NCBI GenBank assembly: GCA_013360215.1
Contig: JABWCP010000005.1
Location: 175,575 to 239,574, forward strand
DNA from: a bacterium
GTDB taxonomy: Bacteria > CLD3 > SB21
Direction: 5' to 3'
DNA: 64,000 bases
Shown: one piece after another, positions 51,901 to 63,500 of the stretch
Layout of the letters: each line of letters starts with the position of its first letter
How positions within the stretch are numbered: the stretch's first letter is position 1
Made by a program: the position numbers and the translations under genes
The notes under the pieces: generated by a model
Told to the model about the DNA's origin: nothing
Database searches by the model: none
The model's input: only the letters and a program-made list of their open reading frames with translations

Positions 51901-52309
51901 CAGCGATGAAGTTTACACGATTGCTGTTGATGGAGTTCGAATTTTTAGAGTCATGACGATATATGACAAATGATTCTTTATCACGATCAAAACGACACAA
52001 TCCTCCGTCGGCCGTACCGATCCATAATAAACCGCTGCGATCTTTGAAAACCTTGAGAATTCGGTTATCCGAGAGTGACGCCGTATCCAAATGGTTGTTT
52101 TTGTAAACGGTAAAGTTGTAACCGTCGTAACGATTCAGACCATCTTGTGTACCAAACCATAAAAAACCCCGGCTATCTTGTACGATGCTATATACTACGG
52201 TTTGCGACAAACCCTGCTCTATCGAAAGTGTCTCAAACGTAATGTTTTGCTGTGCGTGCAGAGCTGACAACCAAAACAGCACCGTACCAATAAAAAACCG
52301 ACGAATCAT
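48998..52309 (-). CDS. Propeller sensor histidine kinase 2
   Basis: The 1,103-residue sensor has a signal peptide (MIRRFFIGTVLFWLSALHAQ), about 700 residues of propeller repeats (RSGLLWIGTADGGLCRFD units), a Y_Y_Y domain (about 730-800), one transmembrane helix near 815, a coiled coil, and a kinase core with AGIAHEVNTPRA (phospho-His about 880), NTIVNAVQA, DTGMGM and GTGLGLA. It is a paralogue of the kinase at 30514-33939 over its full length. A receiver-only response regulator gene precedes it by 12 bp, giving a complete two-component pair. No DNA-binding domain is fused. Ligand is unknown. Confidence 0.93.
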   Translation of the reverse strand: MIRRFFIGTVLFWLSALHAQQNITFETLSIEQGLSQTVVYSIVQDSRGFLWFGTQDGLNRYDGYNFTVYKNNHLDTASLSDNRILKVFKDRSGLLWIGTADGGLCRFDRDKESFVIYRHDSKNSNSINSNRVNFIAEDTSGNLWLATSGGLDMLDKTTGVFTHQDKSTPIGKALPSRQVNAMLFDTKGRIWIGTNKGLIAHELATGKTVKFEYGIGTGKIIHENILSLCEDHGGMIWIGTAEGLNMYDPATDRFVTFTNNPSDPASLSHNMVWSVFEDHAGVIWVGTQSGLNRYDREEKRFMRFVNDPTDKSSISHSYVNTIFEDNAQRLWFGTYGGGVSRFDPHQQKFSLYVSDAKNKTSLSNNVVWSFYEDVKKQIWVATEYGLNQLDPVKNTFNNYFADASLKNNADNSYNCLLEDSKGNLWVGSYGSGLRRFDRASGRFVASYKHSVDPASLIENRIITLLEDRDGHIWVGTMNGLDLFDPQKNGFIHYQNNPDDPASLRNNVAKVLYQDRSGALWVGTQGGLSVRLPGETAFRHYLHDPRNLSTISHNNIRAITEDTSGTLWIGTTGGLNRFDRIQSTFQHYTTKEGLPSDIIYGLLCDAKNRLWISGNKGLTRFIPSDASGSSGVFRVYDVSDGLQSNEFRNGSAYKAQNGEMYFGGIRGFNRFHPDSVSDNPNIPNVVLTQFKIFEKPVALGKDINDLPVVELSYKQNFFSFEFAALNYTSSEKNQYAYRLEGFDNGWVNIGTERKANYTNVDPGTYVFRVKGSNNDLVWNEKGVELKIVIQPPFWQTWWFRIAALALLIFSAVTWYKQRMRRLLHQKQLLEKQVADRTSQLRQKTEQLETTLEDLQKTQSQLVQAEKMSSLGQMVAGIAHEVNTPRATVDHYVFILYRKLQDAVQSQNPNDMRAALENIQEEIVPPIELATERIGEIVEGLLNFARADHKDYRMSDVHKLINSALVIAKNQYKGRIEIIKNYGEIPQIECFPGQLNQVFMNTIVNAVQATPGQGTITITTEMADEKNIRVRIKDTGMGMSEEVKKKIFDPFFTTKPVGQGTGLGLALAYEIVGKHNGKIDVDTSPGKGTEFIFTLPIEQPKKENV

Positions 52310-52321
52310 GTGGGGAAGCCT

Positions 52322-52720
52322 TTACAAGTTAACCATGGTTTTAGATTTTTCGACTCCGGAGGCAATCGTTTTATACAGAAGTTTAGTGGGACAAGACTTG
52401 GTAAGAAACTCGTTGATAACCTTGGATGCAATCATTTTGATCATGTCTTTTTCCATTTCGGAATAACCGGAATAGATGATCTTATAGTATTGCTTATCGC
52501 CATGCTCTTCTTTAATTTTTTGGAAAAACTCCAGGCCGTTCATTTCCGGCATGCGATGGTCACTGATGATGAGATTGACTTTATGCGTTTTCAAAAGGCC
52601 CAGCGCTTGAAAGGGGCTTGTGGTCGTCAGAACTTCGTAATCATTTTCAAACAACAGTTTGAGTGATTTAAGAATTTCGGCGTCATCGTCAAGACACAAA
52701 ATACAGGGCTTCACAGACAT
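52322..52720 (-). CDS. Receiver-only response regulator
   Basis: The 132-residue protein is a CheY-type receiver: acidic pair LCLDDD (about 9-13), phospho-acceptor Asp in LIISDHRMPEMNG (Asp about 54), the Thr/Ser position in IYSGYS and the Lys in FLTKSCP (about 104-106; the usual KP is KSCP here). It has no output domain, so it works by protein contact, or passes phosphate on. It is cotranscribed upstream of kinase 2 and is the probable partner. Length and spacing support the start at 52720. Confidence 0.92.
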   Translation of the reverse strand: MSVKPCILCLDDDAEILKSLKLLFENDYEVLTTTSPFQALGLLKTHKVNLIISDHRMPEMNGLEFFQKIKEEHGDKQYYKIIYSGYSEMEKDMIKMIASKVINEFLTKSCPTKLLYKTIASGVEKSKTMVNL

Positions 52721-52859
52721 GAGACACTCCGTTTGAATAATATATTAATGAATTAATTATCGGTATCAGACAGGCTTTAAAAGAGGCAGCGTTTATGGAT
52801 TTTTTTATAGTGAAACGCGAACAATCTAATCAAAACAAAAGGAAGTCTCAAGAACATTA

Positions 52860-53198
52860 ATGCCCATGAAAGATAAAAATTCAAAAATCGTGTATTCTAC
52901 TGACCCTAACTATACTGATAATGAGCCGCAAGAAGAAAGTTCTTCACCACGCGAAAAAAATTACTTCCTTAAGATGTATCTTGATCGAAAACAACGCGCA
53001 GGTAAAAGTGTTACCGTATTAGAGGGATTCACAGAATCCGCGGATGACATAGCACAGCTTGCCAAGCGTCTGAAAAATTTATGCGCAAGCGGTGGCACAG
53101 CTAAAGATCGTCTTATCGAAATTCAGGGCGATCATCGCGACAAAATCGAAAAAGAAATGACTAAATTAGGTTATAAAATCAAACGCAGCGGTGGGTGA
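52860..53198 (+). CDS. SUI1/eIF1-family protein (YciH-like)
   Basis: The 112-residue protein has the SUI1 fold: KIVYSTDPN near residue 9, then MYLDRKQRAGKSVTVLEGFTES (about 39-60), LAKRLKNLCASGGTAKDR (about 67-84), IEIQGDHRDKIEKEMTKLGYKIKRSGG (to the end). Bacterial YciH can assist initiation fidelity or repress translation under stress. It stands alone, divergent from the two-component genes. A second ATG two codons on is equally possible as the start, because no strong ribosome site is close to either. Confidence 0.93.
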   Translation: MPMKDKNSKIVYSTDPNYTDNEPQEESSSPREKNYFLKMYLDRKQRAGKSVTVLEGFTESADDIAQLAKRLKNLCASGGTAKDRLIEIQGDHRDKIEKEMTKLGYKIKRSGG

Positions 53199-53297
53199 CA
53201 TTTAATCGAAATAACTGTTTTATATCATAATTTTGTTATGGCGTACGTTTGTATCACTGTTCACTGAAAAACATTTTCGTCATTTTAAAGCCTGCGG

Positions 53298-53771
53298 TCA
53301 ATTGTGTGAAACCGGATTGCCTTCACTACCGACAAACAACGCCTGCAAATTGAGTGAGGGAGCGCGGCGATTGCTAGCCAGTGCCACATAAGTCTGACCC
53401 AGTCGGTCTTTGGCGGCGCCTAATATAGTACTGACCACACCCAGCGCATGTCCAAGGATAGCCGGATTAATCTTCCCGATGATTCTCTGCCATAATGCTT
53501 CCTCCAGCACATTGATCGCCGTTTGCGTTTCATGAAGATCATAACCCGACTGGAAGCGCTCACCGGCTATGATTTCAATGTGATCCGTGAGGCGCGTCAG
53601 GTTTTTGGAGTGTGCCGCGTCGGCAATCAGATCATAAAGATCTTCCAATCTTTGACGCGACACCACCGCCCCGGCCTGACGGTAATGCGATAAATGCGCT
53701 CGTTCCATCGCGGCCACAGCCTCTTCGATGATTTCAGAACGCTCATCTTCCAACAAAGCTTCGAGTGTCAT
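53298..53771 (-). CDS. RsbRD_N-like sensor/stressosome-type domain protein
   Basis: The 157-residue all-helical protein resembles the RsbRD N-terminal (globin-like) domain: MTLEALLEDERSEIIEEAVAAMERAHLSHYRQAGAVVSRQRLEDLYDLI, then FQSGYDLHETQTAINVLEEALWQRI. Such domains sense signals upstream of STAS or kinase modules, but here it stands alone. GAGG lies 5 bp before ATG 53771, which fixes the start two codons after the frame's GTG. Function in this genome is unknown. It is monocistronic and convergent with the SUI1 gene. Confidence 0.75.
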   Translation of the reverse strand: MTLEALLEDERSEIIEEAVAAMERAHLSHYRQAGAVVSRQRLEDLYDLIADAAHSKNLTRLTDHIEIIAGERFQSGYDLHETQTAINVLEEALWQRIIGKINPAILGHALGVVSTILGAAKDRLGQTYVALASNRRAPSLNLQALFVGSEGNPVSHN

Positions 53772-53884
53772 AACCACCTCAAAACTAATAGTTAATAATC
53801 AGCCGATATAACCGGCAATGTAAAATACAAACAAACTCTGTCGCGTAGTATGATGAGGGTCAGGAAAGCGAAGATAGCTCAGTT

Positions 53885-53920
53885 AAAAAGAAGCGCCGAG
53901 CACCATAAGGCATCCCGGCG
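53885..53920 (-). terminator. Terminator after the TPR lipoprotein (copy 2)
   Basis: On the minus strand CGCCGG-G pairs with T-CGGCG around GCC-TTAT-GGT, followed by CTTCTTTTTTAAC. The stem is imperfect but GC-rich and directly beyond the stop at 53952. Confidence 0.55.
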
Positions 53921-53951
53921 TTAAAAAAATTTAGTATAGCAAACACATAGA

Positions 53952-54539
53952 TTAGTATAACCATCGTCGCGCCATAACCTCCGCCGAAAGAGATTCTAAT
54001 TTATCTGAAAGCACGTCGGCGATATTGACGGCGTTGATATCCGTCGTATAATTCGGCTCCAATTCACGAATTTTGGCATAGCATTGCGAATAATTTGACG
54101 CATGCAAATATGAAGACGCCTGATACCAAATCAGATCGCTATGCGTAACGGATGATTTATGTGAAAATGTATAGGCATTATCATGACGAAGCACAAACTG
54201 CGCATACATTATAGCGGATGGATAATCCTCAAGCGACCAACTCACAGCGCACCAACCCGCATACGCATCGCTTAAGCTGTCACCGCTGACGTTCTGAAAA
54301 TATGTATGTGCTGTCGCCGCCTGATTTTCATCTATCGCACACCAACCCAAACCTACAAACGCTTCGGCATTGCCTATGGCGGATTGTTCGGCGAAAATAA
54401 TTTTCGCTTCCGAAACATTTCCTTCCTCGTACAGAGTCCATGCTTTCTCGATCGCATCGGGATCCGCTTCGGCAGGACCACAAGCATTAAATATTAAGGC
54501 ACCGGCAACGAGCCCCATGAATAATTTTGAACGTTTCAT
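53952..54539 (-). CDS. TPR-type lipoprotein paired with a T9SS giant (copy 2)
   Basis: The 195-residue protein has a lipoprotein-like signal (MKRSKLFMGLVAGALIFNAC; the FNAC lipobox is atypical) and TPR-like repeats (IEKAWTLYEEGNVSEAKIIFAEQ). It is paralogous to the protein at 4842-5405: both share YAGWxxxxW, SVTHxDLIWxQASxY and a matching end. It starts 22 bp after the giant T9SS gene, repeating the arrangement of the first pair. This suggests a dedicated partner or chaperone for the giant, though the mechanism is unknown. The repeats are degenerate; no enzyme motif is visible. Confidence 0.83.
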   Translation of the reverse strand: MKRSKLFMGLVAGALIFNACGPAEADPDAIEKAWTLYEEGNVSEAKIIFAEQSAIGNAEAFVGLGWCAIDENQAATAHTYFQNVSGDSLSDAYAGWCAVSWSLEDYPSAIMYAQFVLRHDNAYTFSHKSSVTHSDLIWYQASSYLHASNYSQCYAKIRELEPNYTTDINAVNIADVLSDKLESLSAEVMARRWLY

Positions 54540-54561
54540 ATATGATATCTCCTGTTTTTTC

Positions 54562-57500
54562 TTATTTGATCAACATCATTTTACGTGTGACCAATCCGCT
54601 TTTTGTTTCAAGACGGTAAATATACACACCGCTGGCTGAAAGCTGACCTGCCGCGTTACGGCCATCCCATACGATCTTATGATAACCGGCTTCGCGTTTT
54701 TCGTCCACCAGTGTTTTGACGAGTTGACCTAAAAGATTGTACACCGCGATTTTAACGTTTCCATTTTCCGTAAGGCCAAACTCAATCGTCGTGGACGGAT
54801 TAAACGGATTGGGATAATTTTGCGCGAGTTCCAGACGATCCGGCACAACGACATGCCCTGCGCGATACAGCGCGACGTACGTACCATAGTGAGCGACCTT
54901 TGCACGCACTTCGTATCCGTCCGACTGACCGCCTACGTATTCATATCCCATATCGGTTTTTCGGTAGATACCGATTTGTCGCTTATCAAATTGCGATTGA
55001 ACGGATGCCTCTGCGAACATCTCTTTATCAAGTCGGATCACTAAGTTTAATACATCACTTATTTCTGTCGTACCGTGGATACTTACAGACGTGCTTACCA
55101 ATATTTCGTTTAATTCCTCTTCCGTATTTTCACCCATGAGGATAAATCCATCGGACGACTTCATCCGCCCATTAGACGAAAGAAAAACCGAAGTTGATTT
55201 CAGCGCCAGTGTGTGTGATTTTGAAACTGCAGCAACCTGATAAATTCGCTGAACCGAACGCGTATTGCCGGCCGCATCTTGTGCGTTAATAGCTACAGCA
55301 AGGCTGCCTTCCGTATTCATTTGATACTTACCGGTATAAAGCGTACCCACGCCCACACGCTGGAGTGATACGGTACGATTATCCGTAACCGTATTTGCTG
55401 TGTTTTTCATCGTTACTTGCGCTTGCACGGTTCCGGAGAGCACTTCGCTGGAATAAACCTGTAAATCAATGTATGATTTCAAAATCGGGCCTTGATTGAA
55501 CCAAAGACTAAGCACTGGGCGCTTGGCATCTACCGTAAAACTTTGAACGTTGGACACCGTGTTCCCGCCATGGCCATCATGCGCCGTGATGCGCCAGAAA
55601 TACGACTGTGCGCTGTCCAGATCGGATGCCGGTGTGTAGCTCGTATCGGACGTCGAAGCATTGATCACTGCAGAAGCAAATGTATTATTCGTGGATACCT
55701 CTATCGTGTATGACAGCACATCACCATCCTGATCTATAGCTTTGCGCCAAACAAAAGCAGGACGAAGCGCTGTAAGCAGGCCATTATTTAAAGGCGTGAC
55801 TAAAGTAAACGCCGACGGCGCATCGTTAACAGGATTAATTGTGACGGTAAACGTATCCGAAATCGCTACCAAGCCATCCGAGACCGATACAATAACCTTT
55901 GGCGTACCGCTAAATTGGGAAGTACTTGTAAGGTACAGTGTATCATTTTGTATGGAAGTTGAAACGCCAGCTTCCGCCGTCGCCGTAAAGGTCAACGCAT
56001 CAAGATCCGAATCCGTAAAGAACTGCGTCAAAACACTATGGCGTATGCGCCCAAAATCTTCATTGAGTGTAGTATCGCGCAGCATCTGGGCAAGTACAGG
56101 CGAATGATTGGTAGAAAACACATTGACGATCAAGGTATCGGCAACCGTATATTCGCCGTCAGATGCCGTGACACGTAACGTGGACGCACCTGTAAAACCA
56201 TTTGTACTGATAAGATACAGCGTATCGTTTTGAATCAGACCGTTGACTCCGGCATTGAGCGTCGAAACGGCATAATTGAGCGTTCCATTATCTATGTCAT
56301 TGAAAACTGCCGATAACTTATCTGCGTAGGTTTTACCGAAATCCTGTGCTAAATCCCTGTCTGCGATCTGATTGGTCCGGTTCGGCGCATCATTGACCGG
56401 TGTAACGATCACATTGATCGTGTCGGCGACGCTGTTTCCGTAACTATCTTGCGCCTGGATACGCACGACGGCTGTTCCGTTAAAATCGGCCACTCCGCTA
56501 AGATATAGCGAATCTTGTGCGATGATCGCAGAAACGCCGGAAGAAAGGATATGGGATGAATAACTCAGATTAACATCATCCACATCATTGAAAAAGTCAT
56601 TCAATCGATACATCTGCGTTTTGGCGAAATCCTCAGTGAATGTGGTATCGCGCAAACTTTGAACAAGCGTAGGCTGGAAGTTTTCCGGATTGACGGTGAC
56701 ATAAAATGTATCTGTCACCGAATATTCCGCGTCATGTGCTGTTACAAGAATTCCCACATTACCCACAAAACCACCAACACTGATAATATAAAGACTGTCA
56801 CCGGAAACTTCCGTATTGACACCCGCTTGCAAAGCGGTCGCTGTCATCGTAAGCGCATCATTGTCCGCATCGTTAAACACGTTCGAACTTTTTTCGACAT
56901 ATGATTTTCCAAAATCCACCGTTTTAGTGATGTCCGCTATATGCGCGATGCGTTGCGGCGCATCATTTACATTGGTTATCTCTACAGCCAACGTATCGCT
57001 GACCGATAGCGCACCGTCAGAGGCTATTAGGCGAAGAAGAATATTACCGTAAAAATCTTTTGCACTTTGCAGATACAGGCTATCATTGGTGATTGTCGTT
57101 GTCCCGCTACCGGCGATAACTTGACTACTATAAATAAGCGTCGAAGATTCGACATCTGTGAAGTGCGAATTGAGCTCCGCGATAAAAGTTTTTCCGATAT
57201 CCTCGCTCCACGTCGTATCGCGTAACGACTGCATCACAGTGGGTGTATAGTTGAATGGGACAACGGAAACTGTCAACGTATCTACAAGAGTATATTGGGT
57301 ATCGGAAGCCGTGATCCGCAAAAACGCATCACCGAGGAATCCGGCTACGCTTTCGGCATACAGCGTGTCACCGGAAATATAGGTAACAACATTACCGCTC
57401 ACTACGGACACGGTGTATGAAAGCGCCGCATCATCCGGATCGGAAAAATAGTTCGGTAAATAACCTAAAGCCGTTTTGTCAAAATTTTCCACCAACGTTT

Positions 57501-60500
57501 GGTTATTGAGCGCTGTCGTTTGCACGAGCGGATCATTGACCGGCGTTACATTTACATCAAACGTATCGGATACAGAGTACTGTCCGTCGCTCGCTGTAAT
57601 GCTGAGTGTGGCCGTCGCGGTATGAAAATCTTTAACACTCATCACATATAACGAATCATGCTGTATGTGAGCGGTTACACCTGTGGCGATGGCCGTTATC
57701 ATATAGCTCAACGAGTCAGACTCTACATCCGCAAAATGGTCGGATAGATTGACATAAAAAATTCGCCCAAAATCCTCTGCTAGGGACGTATCTCTGATCG
57801 CGGATGCGACATACGGCGCATCATTTTGCATTGTGACATCCACACTAAAAGTATCACGGATCGTATATTCACCGTCGTTCGCCGTAAGTTCGATCGTTGC
57901 GATACCATTAAACGAAGCAACGCTTAAGAGGTAGAGACTGTCATTGGAAATGTAAGGTGTCGCACCGGATGCGATCGTACTTCCACCGAACGTGAGTCCA
58001 TTGTCCACGTCACCGAAAATATCCAATAAGCGAGCCACATAAACTTTGCCGAAGTCTTCATTGTACGCCGTGTCACGCACCGCCGACAGAATGGTCGGTG
58101 CATCGTTGATATTATTTACCGTGATTTGCAGATAACCGAAGGACTGGCCGCCGTAATTATCCGCCGCATAATACATCACGGTATCTACACCGGCAAAATT
58201 GGAATCCGGTTTGTACGTGATCGTCAGATTACCCGAGTTAATCGTAGCCGTGCCATGCCGCGGTTGGGAAATCGAAGCGATATGGAGCACATGGTTTTCC
58301 GGGTCGGTATCATTATCAAGAACAGCCGATGTAATGCTGCTTTCTTCTGAAATTTCTTCGGTATCCATGACGACAACAGGATTGCTATTATTCTGCGCTT
58401 TTTCCAAAATAATATTATCCAAGCCGGCACTATCCGTCCCTGCTGCATATTCACCACGAATACGCAGAGCGGTAACATTGGACAATACGTTTTGCAATTC
58501 AGATTGTGTCGGAACAGACCCTGATGTTTTTTTCCATCCTGCCGTCTCGTTGAACACCAAACCAAAACTCGTGAATGTAGTACGCGGATTAGCCGGGAAA
58601 TCATAATTTAGCTGAACACCGTTACCGATTAAAATCACATCGGGTTGCGAATTGTCCGTTCCTGCAGGGCTTTGTTTGATATCATAACGCAGCGTTTTAT
58701 CGTAAACGGAACTGAGGTCGCCGAGAAATTTGGAAGGCGCGTTAAAATACCACCAGGCGCCCGTCACGGCATCGGTCGCCGTAAAATAACCACCAGGATT
58801 TCCCCCTGTCGAACGGTATGCGGAGTCCGATACATCGTTGACCGTTGACCAATTTTCCATATCGGTGTCAAATTTACTCCAAGTGACAAGGAATGAATCG
58901 CCGGATGTAACTGCAACAAACATCGTAGCAGAATCCGCCAATGATCCGTCGGAGACATAAAACTTGAAACTATCCACGCCGGTATAATACATGTTTGGTA
59001 TGTACACAACAGAGGAGGATGTACCATCAATCTGTGCGTCACCAAACTTAGGCCGTGATACCGCTGACACCGAGAGTGTTTGATTTTCGGCGTCCGTCGC
59101 TGTTGCCACCACATTGATGCGTACGACATTATATTGCGTGACCGTCGTTGTTGTATCTTTTGCGTCAGGACGATCATTAACACTGTTAACCGTGATTTTT
59201 ACCGCCGCCGTATCCAAACCGCCGCGGCCGTCAGCAATCACATACTGCAAACTATCCGAACCGGAATATTCCGAAGCGGACGTATAAATAATCGTCGTAT
59301 CGCCACTACCATTTACCACGGTTCCGTGATAAGGGAATCCGGAGAGAATTTCGACGATACGAAGCGCGTCACCATTGGTATCCGTATCGTTGCGTAAAAC
59401 AGAAAGCGTAGATGGGACGTCTTCTGAAGCCGTCACGATATCATTGGTCGCTACCGGAGGTGTATTGGACGAATCTGCAGTCACAAGAAAAAGCGCCGTG
59501 TCTCTATACATCGGTACAAAATCATATGGCCCGCCGGTACGCAGTCCCTGTATCGCTCCGAAACCTCCGGACTTACTCGCATAATTCATGATTTTAAACG
59601 TGTCGCCAAGCGCCGGCAAAAATCCATTAAGTAAATTTACATTTACGGTTCCCGCGAGTGTCGCGCTGCCGCTTGCGCGCAATTCATCAAATTGACCAGC
59701 GTTTTTTCCGCTAATCTCGGCATCATAAACGGCCGTACTCTTATTATTGATATTTCCGGTGAAACGTAGTTTGCCGGGCGAAGCGCCGGGACGTATTGTA
59801 CCGTAATTATCAAAACGCGTACCGACATCAAGAACGCCTTTGCCGGTGATAATACCGGTGCTGAAGTTAACAAGACTGTCATAACACAAAATTGTCAACC
59901 CTGAATCAATTTGTAACGTACCGTAATTACTGATTTGATATTCAAAACTCGAAATGCCCGTGCCGCCGGATTTACGCAGCAACCCATAATTGTTTAGATA
60001 CGGTTTGGCAGCTGCAAACATCCAGTTAGAATTCACATCGGTTGCCAATGTCGTCGTCGCACCGGGCATGTTGTTATACACAGCTCCTGCGTCAAACATG
60101 ACAGGATTATTCCAGTTGGCAGTACCGTAGTTGTTGACTATGCGTCGAAAAAGAGTTCCGTTATTATAATCAAAGACTGATGCCGGCGACAAGGTCAGTG
60201 TTTGTGCAGGAGTATTGGAACTCAATGTCCCTGTCAACTGCAAATAATGACGAACAAACCACGGGTTATTTCCACCGACGGTTCCATTAACCAGCAGCGT
60301 ATCTACTTTCAGGGAGTCGGTCGTAATAAAATTTGCCGTACCGCCGGAAACATTCAGTCTATTTCCAACACTCAGGAGATGACCGGACGGCATTCTGAAA
60401 TTAACCGTACCGCCGGTGATGGTTAGCCTGTTGGATGTACTGAATGTGCTGTCAAAATTGACGGTACCTCCACCGATCGTAGTATTGCCAGTAATATTAT

Positions 60501-63500
60501 ATACACCGTCCATCGTAAAATTAGTAGGACTGATGAGTACGGTACCACTCCCTGTGATATTGCTCGACGCGTCAAAAGAGTGATTTCCTCCGGCAAAGTC
60601 AATCGTTGAGCCCGGCGAAAGTATAAAACTACCTCCGGCATGGGTACCGCTGGTTCCAAAAAACAAAGTACCCGACCAAACTTCGATTGTACCATAGTTA
60701 TTCACGTAATATTCGAAGCTTGATATACCGGTACCACCGGACTTTCTAAGTGTTCCGTAATTATTAAAATTATTCGAAGTTCCGGCAAACCAGTTGGTGT
60801 TTCCATCCAGCGGCCAATCGGTCAAAGCCCCCGGCATATTATTATACACTGCGTTCTGGTCAAGTCCCCAAGGTGTTGTCCAAATAGCCGTTCCGTAATT
60901 ATTGAATGTCCTTTTAGAAATACTGCCAGTCCCAAGCCATAAAAATGCCGCCGTAGGAGCGATAATTATTTGCTGGCTTGAATCTGTTCCCACGATAGCG
61001 CTGTTGGTAAATTTAAGAGTATCCTGAATTAGAATTATTGAGGTGCCTCCGAAATTGCCGTTCTGCATCCAAACCTCTTCCAGTTTGGCCGTATCGGATC
61101 TGTCAAAATAAACATTCGTAGCCGCAAACGTATGTCCAATAATGATTCGTTTCGGTAATTTTATGATATGGCCATTCGGTCCGTCAAAATAATATGTGCT
61201 GCCGTACAATATCATCGTAGGCCCTGTAACATTTATTATGCCTCTCAGTCGTATCGTTCCGCCAAACGCATCACCTAAAATCACACCTTTACCTTGTATC
61301 GTACACGAACTGTCATATGTCTGATTAGCTGCGTCGATTTGCCAAGTTGCTGCGGAATCAATGTCAATCACGGCACCTGTAGCGTTATTAACTCCGCCAA
61401 AACGAAGTTTGTTGAGTTTGATTTCAACGCGTGAACCATTGTAGTGGTTGGTCGCAACATTCCATTCCGTATTTGCGCCCGCCGATTTACGGATAGTTCC
61501 GTAGTTTTCAACGCGCGGTACACTTCCCGTTTGATGCCAATAGCTAGATCCTGAGTTGGTTAAAATAATAGCGCCCGGCCGATTGATGAATACCGCCCCG
61601 TTACTAACACGCCATTCGCTCGAAGTCCAGTTTAACGTTCCGTAATTATCAATAGTACGCTTGCTGAAAAAACTCAAACCAGATGCATTCAAAATAGCGC
61701 TTGATCCGATAATCAACGTATTTGTGGAATCCGTACCGGAGAGAGTGCCTCCGGAGAAAGCAAATCTATTATTTATTTTTACTGTAGCCAAACCATTGAG
61801 GATGCCGCCACTCGTGATCGAAAGTACATTGAACTGGAGCGTATCCGGCTGATTAAAATACACTGTTCCTCCGGAGATCGTAACACTATCCACAGAAGGA
61901 ATCCGTGAAGCGACATGTGCTGTACCGCCATTAAAATCCAAAATACCGGAGCCATTGATCGTATTTGAAGTGTCCATGTACTGAGTACCACCGTATATCC
62001 GATACCGTGCACCATTGGATAAATTAAAATTTGTTGTTTTAGATGTATGGTTGGACTGGACTGCTAATGTTCCAGAAGCTACGTTGTAGGTTGCCAAAGA
62101 ATCGTACAGCGGAACATTGATCGTAGTTTGGCCCGCACCGGACGACTTGTGAATAGTCCCGTAGTTATAGATCATCGGATCAGAACCGCCATTCGGAAAA
62201 TTATTCCAATACCAATCTCCGGTGATATTGATCAATGCACCAGGGCGATTGATGAAGATCGCACCGTAATCCCAATCCCAGTGTCCTGCGGTCCAATTGA
62301 TTGTACCATCATTGATAAATGTTCGTTTCTGAACTTGACGGGTATTCACGGTTATATTCACCGTACCGCTGTTGACAAATGTTACGTTAGAATCGCTTCC
62401 ATAAATATATCCGCCGCTCCAATCGTACCGCGTTTTAACACGAATCGGAGAATTACCCGTTATGATACCGCTTGACTGAACCATGCGATCCACAATGACC
62501 GAATCATTGGTGTTAAATGTTGCCGTATTGCTAGTCATGGTCAATCGCGACAAGATCAAAGAGTCTTTGGTGTTCAAGGTTACGTTACCTGAAATGCCGA
62601 GATACGGTCCGAAGCTCGGTGCAGATCCGTTAAATGACACCGTAGCGGAGACGTCCGTGCTGTCTGAAACATCATAGAGTCCGTTGATGGTATAGGTTCC
62701 ACTGGTAAACCGTACTGTTCCCGTTCCACTGATTGACGATGCTGCATCCCACGTTTGCGTTCCGCCCGCATAGATGGCGAAACGGCTATTACTCAAAGTC
62801 CACGGCGTATTGACATTAGTAGCACTGGCGGATACCTGCAACGTTCCCGATTGAATCTGATAGGACGCGTTTGTATTTACGGCATCAACATTGAGGTAGG
62901 CATAACTACTACCGGAAGACACACGAAATGTCCCGTTATTAATAAACTTCGGCGCCGGCGCTGCACCAAAATAATTGATATAGTATCCTGCAGCGGTCGC
63001 ATCTATGATTGCGCCTGATTCATTACGAATAATTGCACCGGTATTATTATCCCAATGTCCCAATGTCCATGAAATCGTTCCTTGGTTGATCAGCGTTCGT
63101 TTAGATAGTGTACGAGTACCCGAGTTAAAGAGGGCTGCCGTCTGGATTATGGTTGCCACGGTTGAATCCGTTGCGGATTGTGTCCCTCCTGACCAATTAA
63201 ACCAATCTTTTATACGTACCGGAGAATTGCCGGTGATCGTACCGTTAACTTGAATCAATGTGTCAATCACCAGTGTATCGTTCATAGTCAAATTGATCGT
63301 ACCGCCGGATTGACGCAAGCTTCGCATAGTGATGTTTTGCGGTGACGTGATGTTTATCGTGCCGCTGGTTATCGAAACGCTATCGCCGAGCGATAGTGAT
63401 TTTCCTGCAGAAGCATTAAATGTCATGCTGGACGAAGTCAAAAAGTACGAAACACCTTTAATATTTACGTCTCCTGTAAACGTAGCCGCTCCGCTGCCTA

